This document shows positions 16,980 through 25,904 of a stretch of DNA of 64,000 nucleotides, one piece after another (the first letter of the stretch is position 1; each line of letters starts with the position of its first letter). This DNA comes from Neobacillus drentensis (GTDB taxonomy: Bacteria > Bacillota > Bacilli > Bacillales > Cytobacillaceae), in the NCBI RefSeq assembly GCF_021560175.1, contig NZ_CP091110.1, forward strand, positions 2,966,001 to 3,030,000. Reading direction: 5' to 3'. A program made the translations under genes and the position numbers. The notes beneath the pieces were generated by a model. The model had not been told where the DNA came from, did no database searches, and was given only the letters and a program-made list of their open reading frames with translations.

Positions 16980-18050
16980 ATGAAGATGATTGATTATATC
17001 TACGATCAGCCCAATAGGCTAAAAAAAATCTTAGACGCCAGAGATGAGACATGTATACCGTTACTAAACTTTATAGAAAAGAATCAAATTAAAAGAGTGT
17101 ATTTGACGGGATCTGGAACAAGCTATCATGCGGCCTTATTAATGAAAATGTATTTTGATCAATATACAGACTTCGAAACATCGGTTTCGATCCCTACCTT
17201 TTTTTCGAGATATGAAATTCTCAGCAAAAATTTTAAGAAGGAAGAGACCATGCTTATCGCTATCTCTCAGTCCGGAACGTCGGTATCCTCCATAAATGCG
17301 GTGAAAAAAGGGAATCTAGTGGGGATTCAGACGGTTGCACTAACAGAAGATTTAAACAGTTTCATCACGAATGAAGCAAAATTATCGATTCATTTAAATT
17401 GTGGGAAAGAGAAGATTCCGATTGAAACAAGAGGATATACCTCTACTGTACTTACATCCATCCTCATGGCTGTTGAAATCGGCAAACGGATTGGGAATCT
17501 ATCAGAGCTTGATTATAAAACCATAATGGAATCGTTGGAAAAGGATATTAGTCAACTGCCATCTGCCATTCAACAAATGGAAGAATGGTACAAGCGGAAC
17601 AAATATGAATTAATGACCATGGAAAAAGGGTCGATCGCAGGCTACGGCCATAATTACGTGACAGCGATGGAAGGTTATTTAAAGATGTACGAAACCTTTC
17701 ATAAACCGCTTTCTGCACATGAACTTGAAGAGCTGCTTCATGGATACGAAATGGCCTTTGACTCTAAGCAGTATATTTTTTTGATTGCGTCTGAAGGAGA
17801 AGAGATCCAATCAATCGAGAATTTCAGGTCTTTCTTAGATCAGCTAACCGAACATCAATTTATCATCACGAATCAAACCATCACTCTTAGAAGTAAAGAC
17901 TTATATTTAGCTGCCCCTATAAGTAAGGTGTTTAGTCCGATATTATTCATTTTGCCGTTTCAACTAATGGCTGCTAGGAATTGTGAATCAATCGGCTATG
18001 ATACGTCCATCTATCCACATAAAACAAGAAGCTTTTCCCATGTAAGATAA
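16980..18050 (+). CDS. SIS-domain sugar isomerase/deglycase, copy 1 (operon gene 1)
   Basis: The 356-residue protein has two SIS domains of the GlmS/FrlB type. The phosphosugar-binding signature GSGTSYHA lies near residues 42-49, ISQSGTS near 95-101, and a C-terminal HELEELLHGYEMAF region supplies catalytic-site residues in this family. In related operons such proteins split 6-phosphorylated glycated amines or isomerise/deaminate hexosamine phosphates. ATG 16980 is chosen over an in-frame TTG six bases earlier because AGGAG sits 9 bases upstream and copy 2 starts at the same codon. It is the first gene of the PTS operon. Confidence 0.85.
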   Translation: MKMIDYIYDQPNRLKKILDARDETCIPLLNFIEKNQIKRVYLTGSGTSYHAALLMKMYFDQYTDFETSVSIPTFFSRYEILSKNFKKEETMLIAISQSGTSVSSINAVKKGNLVGIQTVALTEDLNSFITNEAKLSIHLNCGKEKIPIETRGYTSTVLTSILMAVEIGKRIGNLSELDYKTIMESLEKDISQLPSAIQQMEEWYKRNKYELMTMEKGSIAGYGHNYVTAMEGYLKMYETFHKPLSAHELEELLHGYEMAFDSKQYIFLIASEGEEIQSIENFRSFLDQLTEHQFIITNQTITLRSKDLYLAAPISKVFSPILFILPFQLMAARNCESIGYDTSIYPHKTRSFSHVR

Positions 18051-18111
18051 TTTTTATCATCACCTTATGTCAAATCAGATAGACATTCATATTTCTGGAA
18101 GGGGGTTTAAA

Positions 18112-18525
18112 GTGACTAATTTTATCATCGCTACCCATGGTCGTCTAGCAGAAGGATTCTATGAGTCTGTAAAGTTTTTTAACAGTCAGATAGAAAATGT
18201 TTACTATATGAATGCCTATGTGGAACATAACGATTTTGAGAAGGACTTTATCGAGAAAGTGAAAGAATTATCAGGGCCTCCACTTATTGTATTGACAGAT
18301 ATTCCAGGTGGCAGCGTGAATAGAATTGCTTCAAAACACATGACTGCATATGGTTATCAAGTGATTAGCGGGATTAATTTATCGATTCTATTAGAATTGG
18401 TGTTTAGTCCTGAAACGATAAATGAGGAAATCATTGAGAGGGTTGTTACATCGTCTAGAGAACAATTAGTGTTCATGAACAAATTGATCGAAGAAATGGA
18501 AGGGAAGGAGTTTACGAATGATTAG
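18112..18525 (+). CDS. PTS mannose-family EIIA component, copy 1
   Basis: This standalone EIIA has the phosphorylatable His in ATHGRLAEGF (about residues 7-16) and a second family motif, LTDIPGGSVNRIA, around 60-72. It accepts phosphate from HPr and passes it to the EIIB encoded next. The GTG start at 18112 follows GGAAGGGGG and is supported by copy 2, which also begins at this GTG; the longer frame from 18067 is not conserved. The 3' end overlaps the EIIB start by 8 bases. Confidence 0.9.
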   Translation: MTNFIIATHGRLAEGFYESVKFFNSQIENVYYMNAYVEHNDFEKDFIEKVKELSGPPLIVLTDIPGGSVNRIASKHMTAYGYQVISGINLSILLELVFSPETINEEIIERVVTSSREQLVFMNKLIEEMEGKEFTND

Positions 18526-19012
18526 TTTAGTAAGAGTGGATGATCGATTGGTTCATGGAATGGTAGCCGTTTCCTGGACGAGTGCGCTGAAGCCGGATTG
18601 TATTTTAGTGGCGAATGATGCAGCTTCAAAGGATGCTTTTATGAGTATGACGATGAAAATGGCGAAACCAGCAGGGGTTAGTTTGATTATTAAAACTATC
18701 GAAGAATCCATAGGAATATTGAACAGTGAGAAATACAAGAGTAAGAAGTTTTTTGTTGTGACGGAAAGTGTAGAAGATGCCTATAAAGTCAGTGAACAGG
18801 TTAATGGTATTAAAACCGTTAATATTGGGACAGCAGGAATAAAAAAGAAAGAAAAATTAATTTCAACCTTGCCGCAAATCAAAATGTCAATCGAAGATTT
18901 CGAGTATGCTAGAAAGCTGCATGAAAAAGGAATTGACGTTTTTGCTCAAGTTACTCCTTCTTTAGAAAGAATGAATTATGAGGGAATCCTTAAAGCATTT
19001 CATACTATTTAG
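18518..19012 (+). CDS. PTS mannose-family EIIB component, copy 1
   Basis: The 164-residue protein has the active-site His in RVDDRLVHGMV (residues 6-16), typical of mannose/sorbose-type EIIB. It takes phosphate from EIIA and transfers it to the sugar entering through EIIC/EIID. Its start overlaps the EIIA stop, so translation is coupled. The copy at 43628 differs by about five residues. AAGGAGTTTACG serves as ribosome binding site. Confidence 0.93.
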   Translation: MISLVRVDDRLVHGMVAVSWTSALKPDCILVANDAASKDAFMSMTMKMAKPAGVSLIIKTIEESIGILNSEKYKSKKFFVVTESVEDAYKVSEQVNGIKTVNIGTAGIKKKEKLISTLPQIKMSIEDFEYARKLHEKGIDVFAQVTPSLERMNYEGILKAFHTI

Positions 19013-19031
19013 CTAATAGGAGGCAAAAGTA

Positions 19032-19772
19032 ATGGTTATTCAAGGAATTTTGATTGCCTTAATTGCTGCAGTTGTTTACATGGAGAGCCGGATAGGCGGG
19101 CAGCACATGTTAGATCGGCCCATTATCATTGGTCCGCTGGTTGGTTTGGTGATGGGGGACTTTCAAATGGGTTTAATCATTGGCGGGGAGCTTGAACTTG
19201 TTTGGATGGGTTTAGTGGGGATTGGAACATCAACTCCTCCCGATGTGGTGGTGGGCTCTGCCTTAGCGACTGCATTAGCCATTCAAACGGGTGCCGATTA
19301 TCAAACCACCTTAGCATTAGCAATTCCGATCGCTTTACTCGCTCAATTTGTAGCCATTGGGGTGGCAATTTTGAATACTACCTTTGCCCATTATGCAGAT
19401 AATCAGATTACAAAGGGCAACTGGAAAGGAATTGCACTCGGAAATTGGTCCGGTTCACTCATGTACTTTTTGTCTAAGTTTTTGATGGTGTTCATTGGAT
19501 TTATGGTCGGTGGAGATGTGATAAAAGGGATCGTCAATCATATTCCTCAAGTGATTCAAGCGGGTTTAGCACAATCAGGGAATCTGCTCCCTGCTCTTGG
19601 GATTGCGATGTTAATGCAGTTAAGTCTTGATAAAAAATACGCTGCCTTTCTATTCCTCGGATTTGCGCTTGTTGCTTTTTTCAATATCTCAACGATTGGA
19701 GCGGCCATATTTGGAGCGGTCTGCGCTTATCTTTATTATCAATTTAAGCCAACGGAAGGGGAATTATTTTAA
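19032..19772 (+). CDS. PTS mannose-family EIIC permease, copy 1
   Basis: A 246-residue integral membrane protein with the family pattern RPIIIGPLVGLVMGD and GGELELVWMGLVGIG in its N-terminal half, and about seven to eight hydrophobic helices. With EIID it forms the sugar channel. Its stop TAA shares one base with the EIID ATG, so translation is coupled. Only about five residues differ from copy 2, implying strong selection on the transporter. Confidence 0.93.
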   Translation: MVIQGILIALIAAVVYMESRIGGQHMLDRPIIIGPLVGLVMGDFQMGLIIGGELELVWMGLVGIGTSTPPDVVVGSALATALAIQTGADYQTTLALAIPIALLAQFVAIGVAILNTTFAHYADNQITKGNWKGIALGNWSGSLMYFLSKFLMVFIGFMVGGDVIKGIVNHIPQVIQAGLAQSGNLLPALGIAMLMQLSLDKKYAAFLFLGFALVAFFNISTIGAAIFGAVCAYLYYQFKPTEGELF

Positions 19773-20596
19773 TGGAAGAGAACGCTAAGAAGTTAACCAA
19801 AAAAGACTTAATGAGTGTTTATCTAAGACATTACCAGCTGCTTGGCTGTTTCAATTATGAGAGGCAAATGTCGACTGGATATGGATGGGCGATGACACCA
19901 GTTATTAAAAAATTGTACGGTGATGATGATGAACAGCTAAAAGAAGGGTATCAACGACACTTAGAGTTTTTCAATTGTGCGACATCCACTTCGCCATTTA
20001 TTCTCGGAATCAGTTGTGCGATGGAGGAACAGTATGCCAATGCCGAAGAAGACGAGTTCGAGGTATCGTCCATTAATTCCGTAAAAGCAGCACTAATGGG
20101 GCCGCTTGCCGGAATTGGAGACTCCTTTTTCTGGGGAACATTTCGAGTCATTGGTGTGGGAATCGGTGCACCATTGGCGATTAAAGGAAGTATTTTGGGA
20201 CCGCTATTGTATTTTTTGATGAATGTCATCCCGAGTGAATTGGTAAGATGGTTTGGATTTAAAATTGGTTACAAGGGCGGCAGCGAATTTTTAGCGAAGA
20301 TTAGTGCAAATGGAACGCTGCAAAAACTAACAGAAGCCGCCAAGGTTCTAGGCCTGGTTGTGATTGGGGCATTGATTGCTTCCATGGTCGTCATCAAATT
20401 ACCGACTGCCATAACCATTAATCACGCTAAGATTAATGTTCAAGATACATTAGATTCCATCATGCCTAAATTATTGCCTTTACTCGTTACGTTTGGCTGC
20501 TATAGTCTCCTGCAGAAGAGAGTCAGTGGAACCTGGATCATGTTTGGACTGATTATTCTCGGTATTCTTGGTGTTCTTTTAGGCGTTTTAAAGTAA
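19772..20596 (+). CDS. PTS mannose-family EIID permease, copy 1
   Basis: The 274-residue protein starts with the EIID signature LTKKDLMSVYLRHYQLLGCFNYERQMSTGYGW-type segment and contains GPLAGIGDSFFWGTFRVI. Most of the N-terminal half is cytoplasmic, with membrane helices toward the C-terminus. It partners EIIC in import of the still unknown amino-sugar-like substrate. It differs from copy 2 at about 11 positions. The next gene starts 12 bases downstream. Confidence 0.93.
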   Translation: MEENAKKLTKKDLMSVYLRHYQLLGCFNYERQMSTGYGWAMTPVIKKLYGDDDEQLKEGYQRHLEFFNCATSTSPFILGISCAMEEQYANAEEDEFEVSSINSVKAALMGPLAGIGDSFFWGTFRVIGVGIGAPLAIKGSILGPLLYFLMNVIPSELVRWFGFKIGYKGGSEFLAKISANGTLQKLTEAAKVLGLVVIGALIASMVVIKLPTAITINHAKINVQDTLDSIMPKLLPLLVTFGCYSLLQKRVSGTWIMFGLIILGILGVLLGVLK

Positions 20597-20608
20597 GGGG
20601 AGGTTAGG

Positions 20609-21331
20609 ATGAGAAGAGAAGAAATGATTGAGAGATTAAAAGACGGTTTAATTGTTTCTTGCCAAGCGGTTCCGGGTGAGCCTCACTATATGGAGGGAAT
20701 GACGGTAAAAATGGCCGAATGTGCAGCATGGGGAGGAGCGGTCGGCATACGAGCGAATTCACCGGACGACATCAAAAGAATAAAGGAAACGGTCGATTTA
20801 CCCATCATCGGTCTTTGGAAAATAGACAGGAATATAAAGGATGTTTATTTAACGCCTGATCTACATGCGGCTAGGGAAATTTGGCACGCTGGTGCTGAGA
20901 TTATTGCGGTACAGGCAACGAAACATAAGAGAGAGGATGGAAAGTACTCCTATGAAACCATAAAGGAAATCAAAAAAGAAATTCCCGAAGCTCTCATTTT
21001 CGCAGATATTTCCACTCCTGAAGATGCTAGGATTGCTGCTGAGTATGGAGCTGATTTTGTCGCTCCTACTTTACAAGGATATACAAAAGCGGGTTACTTC
21101 GATCATGTAACGCTCAAGGATACACCTGACTTTATTTTATTGCGAGATATTGTGGATGCAGTAAAAGGTACAGAAACAAAAGTGATTATGGAAGGTAAGG
21201 TTTCAACTCCTGAAATCGCCATCCAATGTTTATACATGGGGGCTTATGCGGTTGTTGTTGGGAATGCCATCACTCGTCCTCATATTACAGCAAAGCGATT
21301 TGCTAGAATGCTGAAGCGATACCATGACTAA
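20609..21331 (+). CDS. nanE: NanE-like 6-phosphate 2-epimerase, copy 1
   Basis: A TIM-barrel protein of 240 residues with NanE signatures: GLIVSCQAVPGEP (about 12-24), AAWGGAVGIRAN (about 38-49), IIGLWKID with the catalytic Lys, ADISTPEDA, VIMEGKVSTPE with the second catalytic Glu, and AYAVVVGNAITRP. NanE converts ManNAc-6-P to GlcNAc-6-P. Several canonical positions differ. ALDAT-type loops read AVQAT here, so the Asp thought to contact the acetamido group is Gln. AEGRI reads MEGKV. I infer a related but perhaps different 2-amino-sugar phosphate as substrate. No NagA or NagB is in the operon. The stop overlaps the next start by 8 bases. Confidence 0.85.
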   Translation: MRREEMIERLKDGLIVSCQAVPGEPHYMEGMTVKMAECAAWGGAVGIRANSPDDIKRIKETVDLPIIGLWKIDRNIKDVYLTPDLHAAREIWHAGAEIIAVQATKHKREDGKYSYETIKEIKKEIPEALIFADISTPEDARIAAEYGADFVAPTLQGYTKAGYFDHVTLKDTPDFILLRDIVDAVKGTETKVIMEGKVSTPEIAIQCLYMGAYAVVVGNAITRPHITAKRFARMLKRYHD

Positions 21332-21974
21332 TTATTTAGTCCCCTCATTATTCTTTATTTGTATCTTCGCTAGTTTTATCTATAAGAAGGTTATCACTAA
21401 AAAATATTTGTCGTTATTGATGGAATATAAACGTTATAAAAAAGAAGAAGAATATATGGAATTGTTGTCTTCTTTACCTATAAAACTATATTTTTCTTCA
21501 AAAACGATCATGGTATTAAAATTTAACTATTATTTAGATACAAACCAATACGATCAAATAAAAGAGACCATCGCAATAGTAAGGAAATCGAAAATCAAAA
21601 TGATCGATTTGGTTAGTATCTGCCTGTCCGTATATGCTTATTATTTAGACCACGGGCACAAAAAGGATGCATTAGAAACCTACCATTTCTTAATTAGTCA
21701 TATCGATGAAGAATCGAATCAAGAATTATACGGTGAATTGAATGAACTAAAAACAATTTATATTGATCATGACAGGAACTATATAAGTGTACTGGAGAAA
21801 AAGATTGAAAAAACAAAGGTCTTACCCGATGTTGTCATCCTTTACTTTAGATTAGCAAAGCTTTATGAGTTTATTGGAGATTTGGATCAGTCGAAACTAT
21901 TACTCCAAAAAGCAAAAGGTTTTTCTCAATCACAAGGACAAATGAAACAATTGGATAGATTAATAGGAATTTAA
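21324..21974 (+). CDS. Membrane-anchored helical (TPR-like) protein, copy 1
   Basis: The protein opens with one membrane helix (about 3-20, YLVPSLFFICIFASFIY). The rest is a helical, Lys/Glu-rich array that resembles TPR solenoids (NQYDQIKE.., HKKDALETYHFL.., LAKLYEFIGDLDQSKLLLQKAK). I know no function for it. It lies between the epimerase and the second SIS gene in both operon copies, so it is a conserved part of the system, perhaps a scaffold at the membrane. It has diverged much faster than its neighbours: about 40 of 216 residues differ between copies. Confidence 0.7.
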   Translation: MTNYLVPSLFFICIFASFIYKKVITKKYLSLLMEYKRYKKEEEYMELLSSLPIKLYFSSKTIMVLKFNYYLDTNQYDQIKETIAIVRKSKIKMIDLVSICLSVYAYYLDHGHKKDALETYHFLISHIDEESNQELYGELNELKTIYIDHDRNYISVLEKKIEKTKVLPDVVILYFRLAKLYEFIGDLDQSKLLLQKAKGFSQSQGQMKQLDRLIGI

Positions 21975-22026
21975 ATAGCGATTGACAGACCAACAGGTAT
22001 TTGACCTAATAGGCGAGGAGAATAAT

Positions 22027-23115
22027 ATGAATAAACAAACATGGGATATGTATGATTATATTGTAGAATCAAAGGATGCAGTAAGAAGAATGGTAGACCA
22101 TAAAGATGAGATTCTGAAAGAAGCAACTGAATACTTTTTCTCAAAGCAAATAAATAGAATCTATTTAGTAGGATCAGGAACTAGTTATCATGCTGGGTTA
22201 GCGTCCAGAAGTATAATGGAGAAAGTGTTAGGTATTTCAGTCATCGCTCAATATCCGATGGATTTTAAAGATCAAAAATTTTTACCAGATTCGAATACGT
22301 TGGTCATTGGTATTTCTCATGCAGGAAGATCTACATCTACCATCCTAGCTTTGGATAAGGCCAAGGAAAAAGGATATGCAACTATTGCTGCATCTGCTGA
22401 GAAACATACACCCATTATCGATCATGCAGAACGTTTCTTAGAAATTTCAGTCGGACCTGAATATGCAGCGCCAAAAACAAAAGGATATATTGGAACTGTA
22501 GCTACATTGGTATTATTGGCTCTAAACATTGGCTTAAAATCAAAGAAAATCACTGCGTTAGAGTATGAGAGCCATGTGTCCGATTTGCTTGACACAACAG
22601 ATCATATCCCTGATATTGCTAGAAAAAGTGTTGATTGGTATAACGATAATAAAGAGGAATTACTTACATCTAGAAGAATCATCATGGTGGGTTATGAGCA
22701 GTGCAAGTCTGCTTTAATGGAAGGAACATTAAAAGTACTGGAAGCCGTTAGATACAGTGTAACGGGATATGAATTAGAGGAATTCATGCATGGTGTTTAT
22801 CATTCGATTGATCAAGATACTTTCATGTTCTATCTTGGTTCAGAAGGTCAGTATTACAATCGAATGATGAATATGAGAAACTATTTTGAAAAGGAACGAG
22901 GAAATAAAAACTTTGTTATCACCTCTGATAAAGGTCTTGAAAAAGATCCTCATAATTTAATCTTTGATTTTAAAAATCATCCGTATTTTGCTTCTTTAGA
23001 ATATGTTGTACCATTACAAGTCCTTGCCAGAAAGCTTTCTTCCGATTTAGGGATTGATTGCAATCTCTCTTCTGATCCTGGTTTCCATAAAAAAATGGGG
23101 AGTTATACGTATTAA
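22027..23115 (+). CDS. SIS-domain sugar isomerase/deglycase, copy 1 (operon gene 8)
   Basis: A second double-SIS protein of 362 residues, distinct from gene 1. GSGTSYHAGLASR (about 42-54), ISHAGRSTSTI and KTKGYIGTVATL are SIS phosphosugar motifs, and the GYELEEFMHG segment corresponds to the C-terminal catalytic region of GlmS/FrlB proteins. Two such proteins with a mannose-family PTS recall the gfr (glucoselysine/fructoselysine) operon of Salmonella. The ATG at 22027 sits 6 bases after GAGGAG; an upstream in-frame start at 21982 has no such site. It is the last gene before the terminator. Confidence 0.85.
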   Translation: MNKQTWDMYDYIVESKDAVRRMVDHKDEILKEATEYFFSKQINRIYLVGSGTSYHAGLASRSIMEKVLGISVIAQYPMDFKDQKFLPDSNTLVIGISHAGRSTSTILALDKAKEKGYATIAASAEKHTPIIDHAERFLEISVGPEYAAPKTKGYIGTVATLVLLALNIGLKSKKITALEYESHVSDLLDTTDHIPDIARKSVDWYNDNKEELLTSRRIIMVGYEQCKSALMEGTLKVLEAVRYSVTGYELEEFMHGVYHSIDQDTFMFYLGSEGQYYNRMMNMRNYFEKERGNKNFVITSDKGLEKDPHNLIFDFKNHPYFASLEYVVPLQVLARKLSSDLGIDCNLSSDPGFHKKMGSYTY

Positions 23116-23129
23116 ATCATAAAACACGC

Positions 23130-23168
23130 AGCGCCTCCTGAATGTATCAATGAAGGAGGTGCTTTTTC
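23130..23168 (+). terminator. Terminator after PTS operon copy 1
   Basis: AGCGCCTCCT pairs with AGGAGGTGCT and is followed by TTTTTC. A homologous hairpin is found not after operon copy 2 but at 54561, upstream of the second rhodanese gene. Confidence 0.8.
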
Positions 23169-23302
23169 ATATGACTTTCTCTAAATGACTATCCCATTCC
23201 TTCATCACAAAATCATTTGGCCAGGATCATTAGTTTAATTTGAGCCTCATGTTATAATAGATGGGAATTTTATAAGATCTAAAGTCTTCAAAGGGAGTGT
23301 TG

Positions 23303-23656
23303 ATGTTGACAATAAAAACGATTTCGCCAAAAGAGCTGGAAGAGCGACTGAAAGAAAATGCCCAAACTTACATACTGGATGTCCGCGCAGAGGAAAAATA
23401 CAATGACTTTCACATTGAAGCGGCTAAGATCAAAAATTTTAATATTCCAAAAACAACGATCTTTGAGCTTGAGGAAAAAAGTAATGAAGAAGTCGCATCA
23501 TTACCTAAAAACCATGAAATCATCGTAACCTGTACAACAGGAAACTCTGCCAAAAAATGTGCCACCATCTTGTCCAGAAAAAACTATAATGTTGCATTGC
23601 TAGAAGGCGGAATTACTGCCTGGAAAGAGTATCTGCAATCACAAAAAAGAAATTAA
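23303..23656 (+). CDS. Rhodanese-like domain protein, copy 1
   Basis: A single-domain rhodanese with YILDVRAEEKY near the N-terminus and the active-site loop CTTGNSAKKC (about residues 77-86), the first Cys being catalytic. Such proteins carry sulfane sulfur between donors and acceptors in the cytoplasm. The gene at 54752 is a clear duplicate and begins at a TTG one codon downstream of this ATG, so the start is either ATG 23303 or TTG 23306. AAAGGGAG is the ribosome binding site. A strong terminator follows. Confidence 0.88.
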   Translation: MLTIKTISPKELEERLKENAQTYILDVRAEEKYNDFHIEAAKIKNFNIPKTTIFELEEKSNEEVASLPKNHEIIVTCTTGNSAKKCATILSRKNYNVALLEGGITAWKEYLQSQKRN

Positions 23657-23700
23657 TATGGGTTTTGGTGTGTAACTAGAAAAGTCTTTAATTTAATTAA

Positions 23701-23740
23701 AAAAACGCTTGAATCAAAATAATGATTCAAGCGTTTTTAC
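23701..23740. terminator. Terminator between rhodanese and alcohol dehydrogenase genes
   Basis: AAAAACGCTTGAATCA pairs perfectly with TGATTCAAGCGTTTTT around a 6-base loop. It serves both converging genes. Confidence 0.88.
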
Positions 23741-23779
23741 GATAGGCATAAATGCAACTGCCCATCAGCAGCCTTTTCT

Positions 23780-24919
23780 TTATGGCTTCAAAATGACTTT
23801 GATACATTCGTCTTCATGATCATTGAAGATTTTATATGCTTCGCTTGCTTGATCAAGCGGTACACGGTGGGTGATAATTTCTGTAGGATCGATTTGACCG
23901 GATGTAATCATATCGAACAAGGTCTGCATGTAATGTATGACAGGGGCTTGTCCCATTTTTATCTGGATGTTTCTTTCAAATAAATTTCCCAGAGGAAATT
24001 GATTATACTTAGAGCCATATACTCCTGTCAACTGTATGGTGCCAAATTTGCGGACAGCCTCCATGCCAATTCTGATCGCACTTATCGTACCGCCGGAAAG
24101 CTTTATTTTTTGTTCGACTGTTTCTCTTGGTGTTTTTTCTCCATCCATTCCAACACAGTCAATGACCACGTCAGCTCCGCCTCTTGTCAGTTCAGCGATA
24201 TAGGCTCCTGTTTCATCGTAGTCATCAAAATTAATGATTTCAACATTGTTCATCTTTTTTGCATGGTTTAGACGGTATGGAACATTATCGACTGCAATGA
24301 CTCGTGAAGCGCCTTTCATCCAGGCAAACTTTTGTGCCATTAACCCCACTGGACCGCAGCCAAGCACGACCACTGTATCACCGGATTTAACACCTGCATT
24401 CTCGACACTCCAATAGGCAGTCGGGAGAACATCAGATAAGAACAGCACGGCTTCATCTGGCACTTCGGCAGATTCCGGGATCACAAAAGGCATGAAATTG
24501 CCATAAGGCACGCGCAGCAATTCGGCTTGCCCGCCTGGATGCCCCCCGTATCTTTCTGTAAACCCGAAATAACCGCCTGTATCAATATGGGGATTTCCAT
24601 TGGAATGATCACATTGACTTTCCATATGATTTTGGCAGTAATGGCAGTGTCCGCAAGAAATATTGAATGGCAGTACCACGCGGTCACCTTTCTTCACTCT
24701 TGTTACTTCCGGTCCGACTTCTTCCACAATCCCCATTGGCTCGTGTCCAATGACATAATCTTTTGATGCCGGAAGAGCACCACTGTAAATATGAAGGTCG
24801 GAACCGCAGATAGCCGTTGAGGTAATTCTGACAATTATATCCTCATTCTTTTGAAGGGCAGGATCTGCTACTTCTTTTACTTGAATATCTTTTGCACCTT
24901 GAAACGTTACAGCTTTCAT
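23780..24919 (-). CDS. Zinc-dependent alcohol dehydrogenase
   Basis: A 379-residue medium-chain dehydrogenase. Catalytic zinc ligands are in ICGSDLH (Cys about 38) and GHEP. The structural-zinc Cys set is SCGHCHYCQNHMESQC (about 90-105), and the Rossmann motif GCGPVGLMA is near 190. It resembles the glutathione-independent formaldehyde dehydrogenase-like/threonine dehydrogenase-like branch; the substrate alcohol is not readable. ATG 24919 is chosen because GAGGAGGGAAAG lies directly upstream; the frame to 24946 adds nine unlikely residues. It is a single-gene unit on the minus strand. Confidence 0.9.
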   Translation of the reverse strand: MKAVTFQGAKDIQVKEVADPALQKNEDIIVRITSTAICGSDLHIYSGALPASKDYVIGHEPMGIVEEVGPEVTRVKKGDRVVLPFNISCGHCHYCQNHMESQCDHSNGNPHIDTGGYFGFTERYGGHPGGQAELLRVPYGNFMPFVIPESAEVPDEAVLFLSDVLPTAYWSVENAGVKSGDTVVVLGCGPVGLMAQKFAWMKGASRVIAVDNVPYRLNHAKKMNNVEIINFDDYDETGAYIAELTRGGADVVIDCVGMDGEKTPRETVEQKIKLSGGTISAIRIGMEAVRKFGTIQLTGVYGSKYNQFPLGNLFERNIQIKMGQAPVIHYMQTLFDMITSGQIDPTEIITHRVPLDQASEAYKIFNDHEDECIKVILKP

Positions 24920-25137
24920 ACTTTCCCTCCTCGTGAATAAATGCATCCCATTGGTATATACCCATTACGGGTTCTCACTATTACAGGTGCAAAAGGTAAA
25001 TTCTTTGTAAAGAAAGAGGAAAGATGACCTGTAGTTGTTAAAAGAGAGATTGTCTGCAGTGGTGTAGAATAAAAAGAGCTTTAAGGAGGCGGTCTATAAA
25101 GATTAGTAGTGACCATATCAAGTTCGACCAATTACAA

Positions 25138-25163
25138 TGAAAAACCCCAGGCTTGGCCTAGGG
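25138..25163 (-). terminator. Terminator of the secreted protein gene
   Basis: On the minus strand CCCTAGGC pairs with GCCTGGGG (one wobble) around a CAA loop and is followed by TTTTTC. Confidence 0.7.
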
Positions 25164-25185
25164 AACGAAGAGTATATGTTTATAA

Positions 25186-25647
25186 CTATTTGTTAACTTG
25201 GAAGTTAATGGTCCACTGTCCTTTTTGATTTGAAATGGCATCTGTACTAAGTGCCGCACTTGAAGTGGCAGGTATATATTTCGGCATATTCACCTTGACC
25301 GCTCCTTGATATTTCTGGCTGCTTATTTTTTGATGTTCGGCATCAATCCCTTGAAGACGATTATCCGCAATGGAAATTTCCAGGTTTTTTAACAGCTCTT
25401 TCCCGCCTTCATCCATTAAATTTCCTGTTTTAGATTCTACGGTATAATACAGAATCATCTCTTGACCATAGTTTGTGATCGCATAGTTCGTAATCGTAAG
25501 TTTGATTCCTCCATTTTCCGCGGAACCGACTGTTTTGTCCGGTGCAGCCAACGCACTTATGGAAGAAGTCCATGCTCCCCCAACGAGAAAACAAAGTAAT
25601 AAGACAAACCTGCCCAAACGATTCGTCATTTTCGAGAAAGTCTTCAT
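25186..25647 (-). CDS. Secreted Ig-like (DUF5643-like) protein, 153 aa
   Basis: A signal peptide (about 1-34, cleaved after SALA) exports the protein. The mature part is beta-rich (GGIKLTITNYAITNYGQEMILYYTVESKTG) and looks like the DUF4179/DUF5643 Ig-like domains found on Bacillus anti-sigma factors, here without any membrane or intracellular part. Function is unknown; it could modulate a surface partner. GGATGGTGATTG lies before the ATG. It is divergent from the quinoprotein gene 257 bases away. Confidence 0.6.
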   Translation of the reverse strand: MKTFSKMTNRLGRFVLLLCFLVGGAWTSSISALAAPDKTVGSAENGGIKLTITNYAITNYGQEMILYYTVESKTGNLMDEGGKELLKNLEISIADNRLQGIDAEHQKISSQKYQGAVKVNMPKYIPATSSAALSTDAISNQKGQWTINFQVNK

Positions 25648-25904
25648 TCAATCACCATCCTGAGATTAGTTAAATTTATTTCAACTATAGAATGTCTCTA
25701 CATTTGGTAAATATTCCTCATCCACCATTGAAAAAAATCTTAATTCAATTTAAATGATTTTTTGCATAATTAAGGAATCCTTTACTCAATATAGAAAAAA
25801 GAGTGAGGACCAATAAAGCAGGGTTCTCCCCGGATGGGAAAATTAAGAGCATCCAAAAATTGAGGCAATCACTCTGAACTTATACACATAAGGAGGGTCT
25901 TTTT

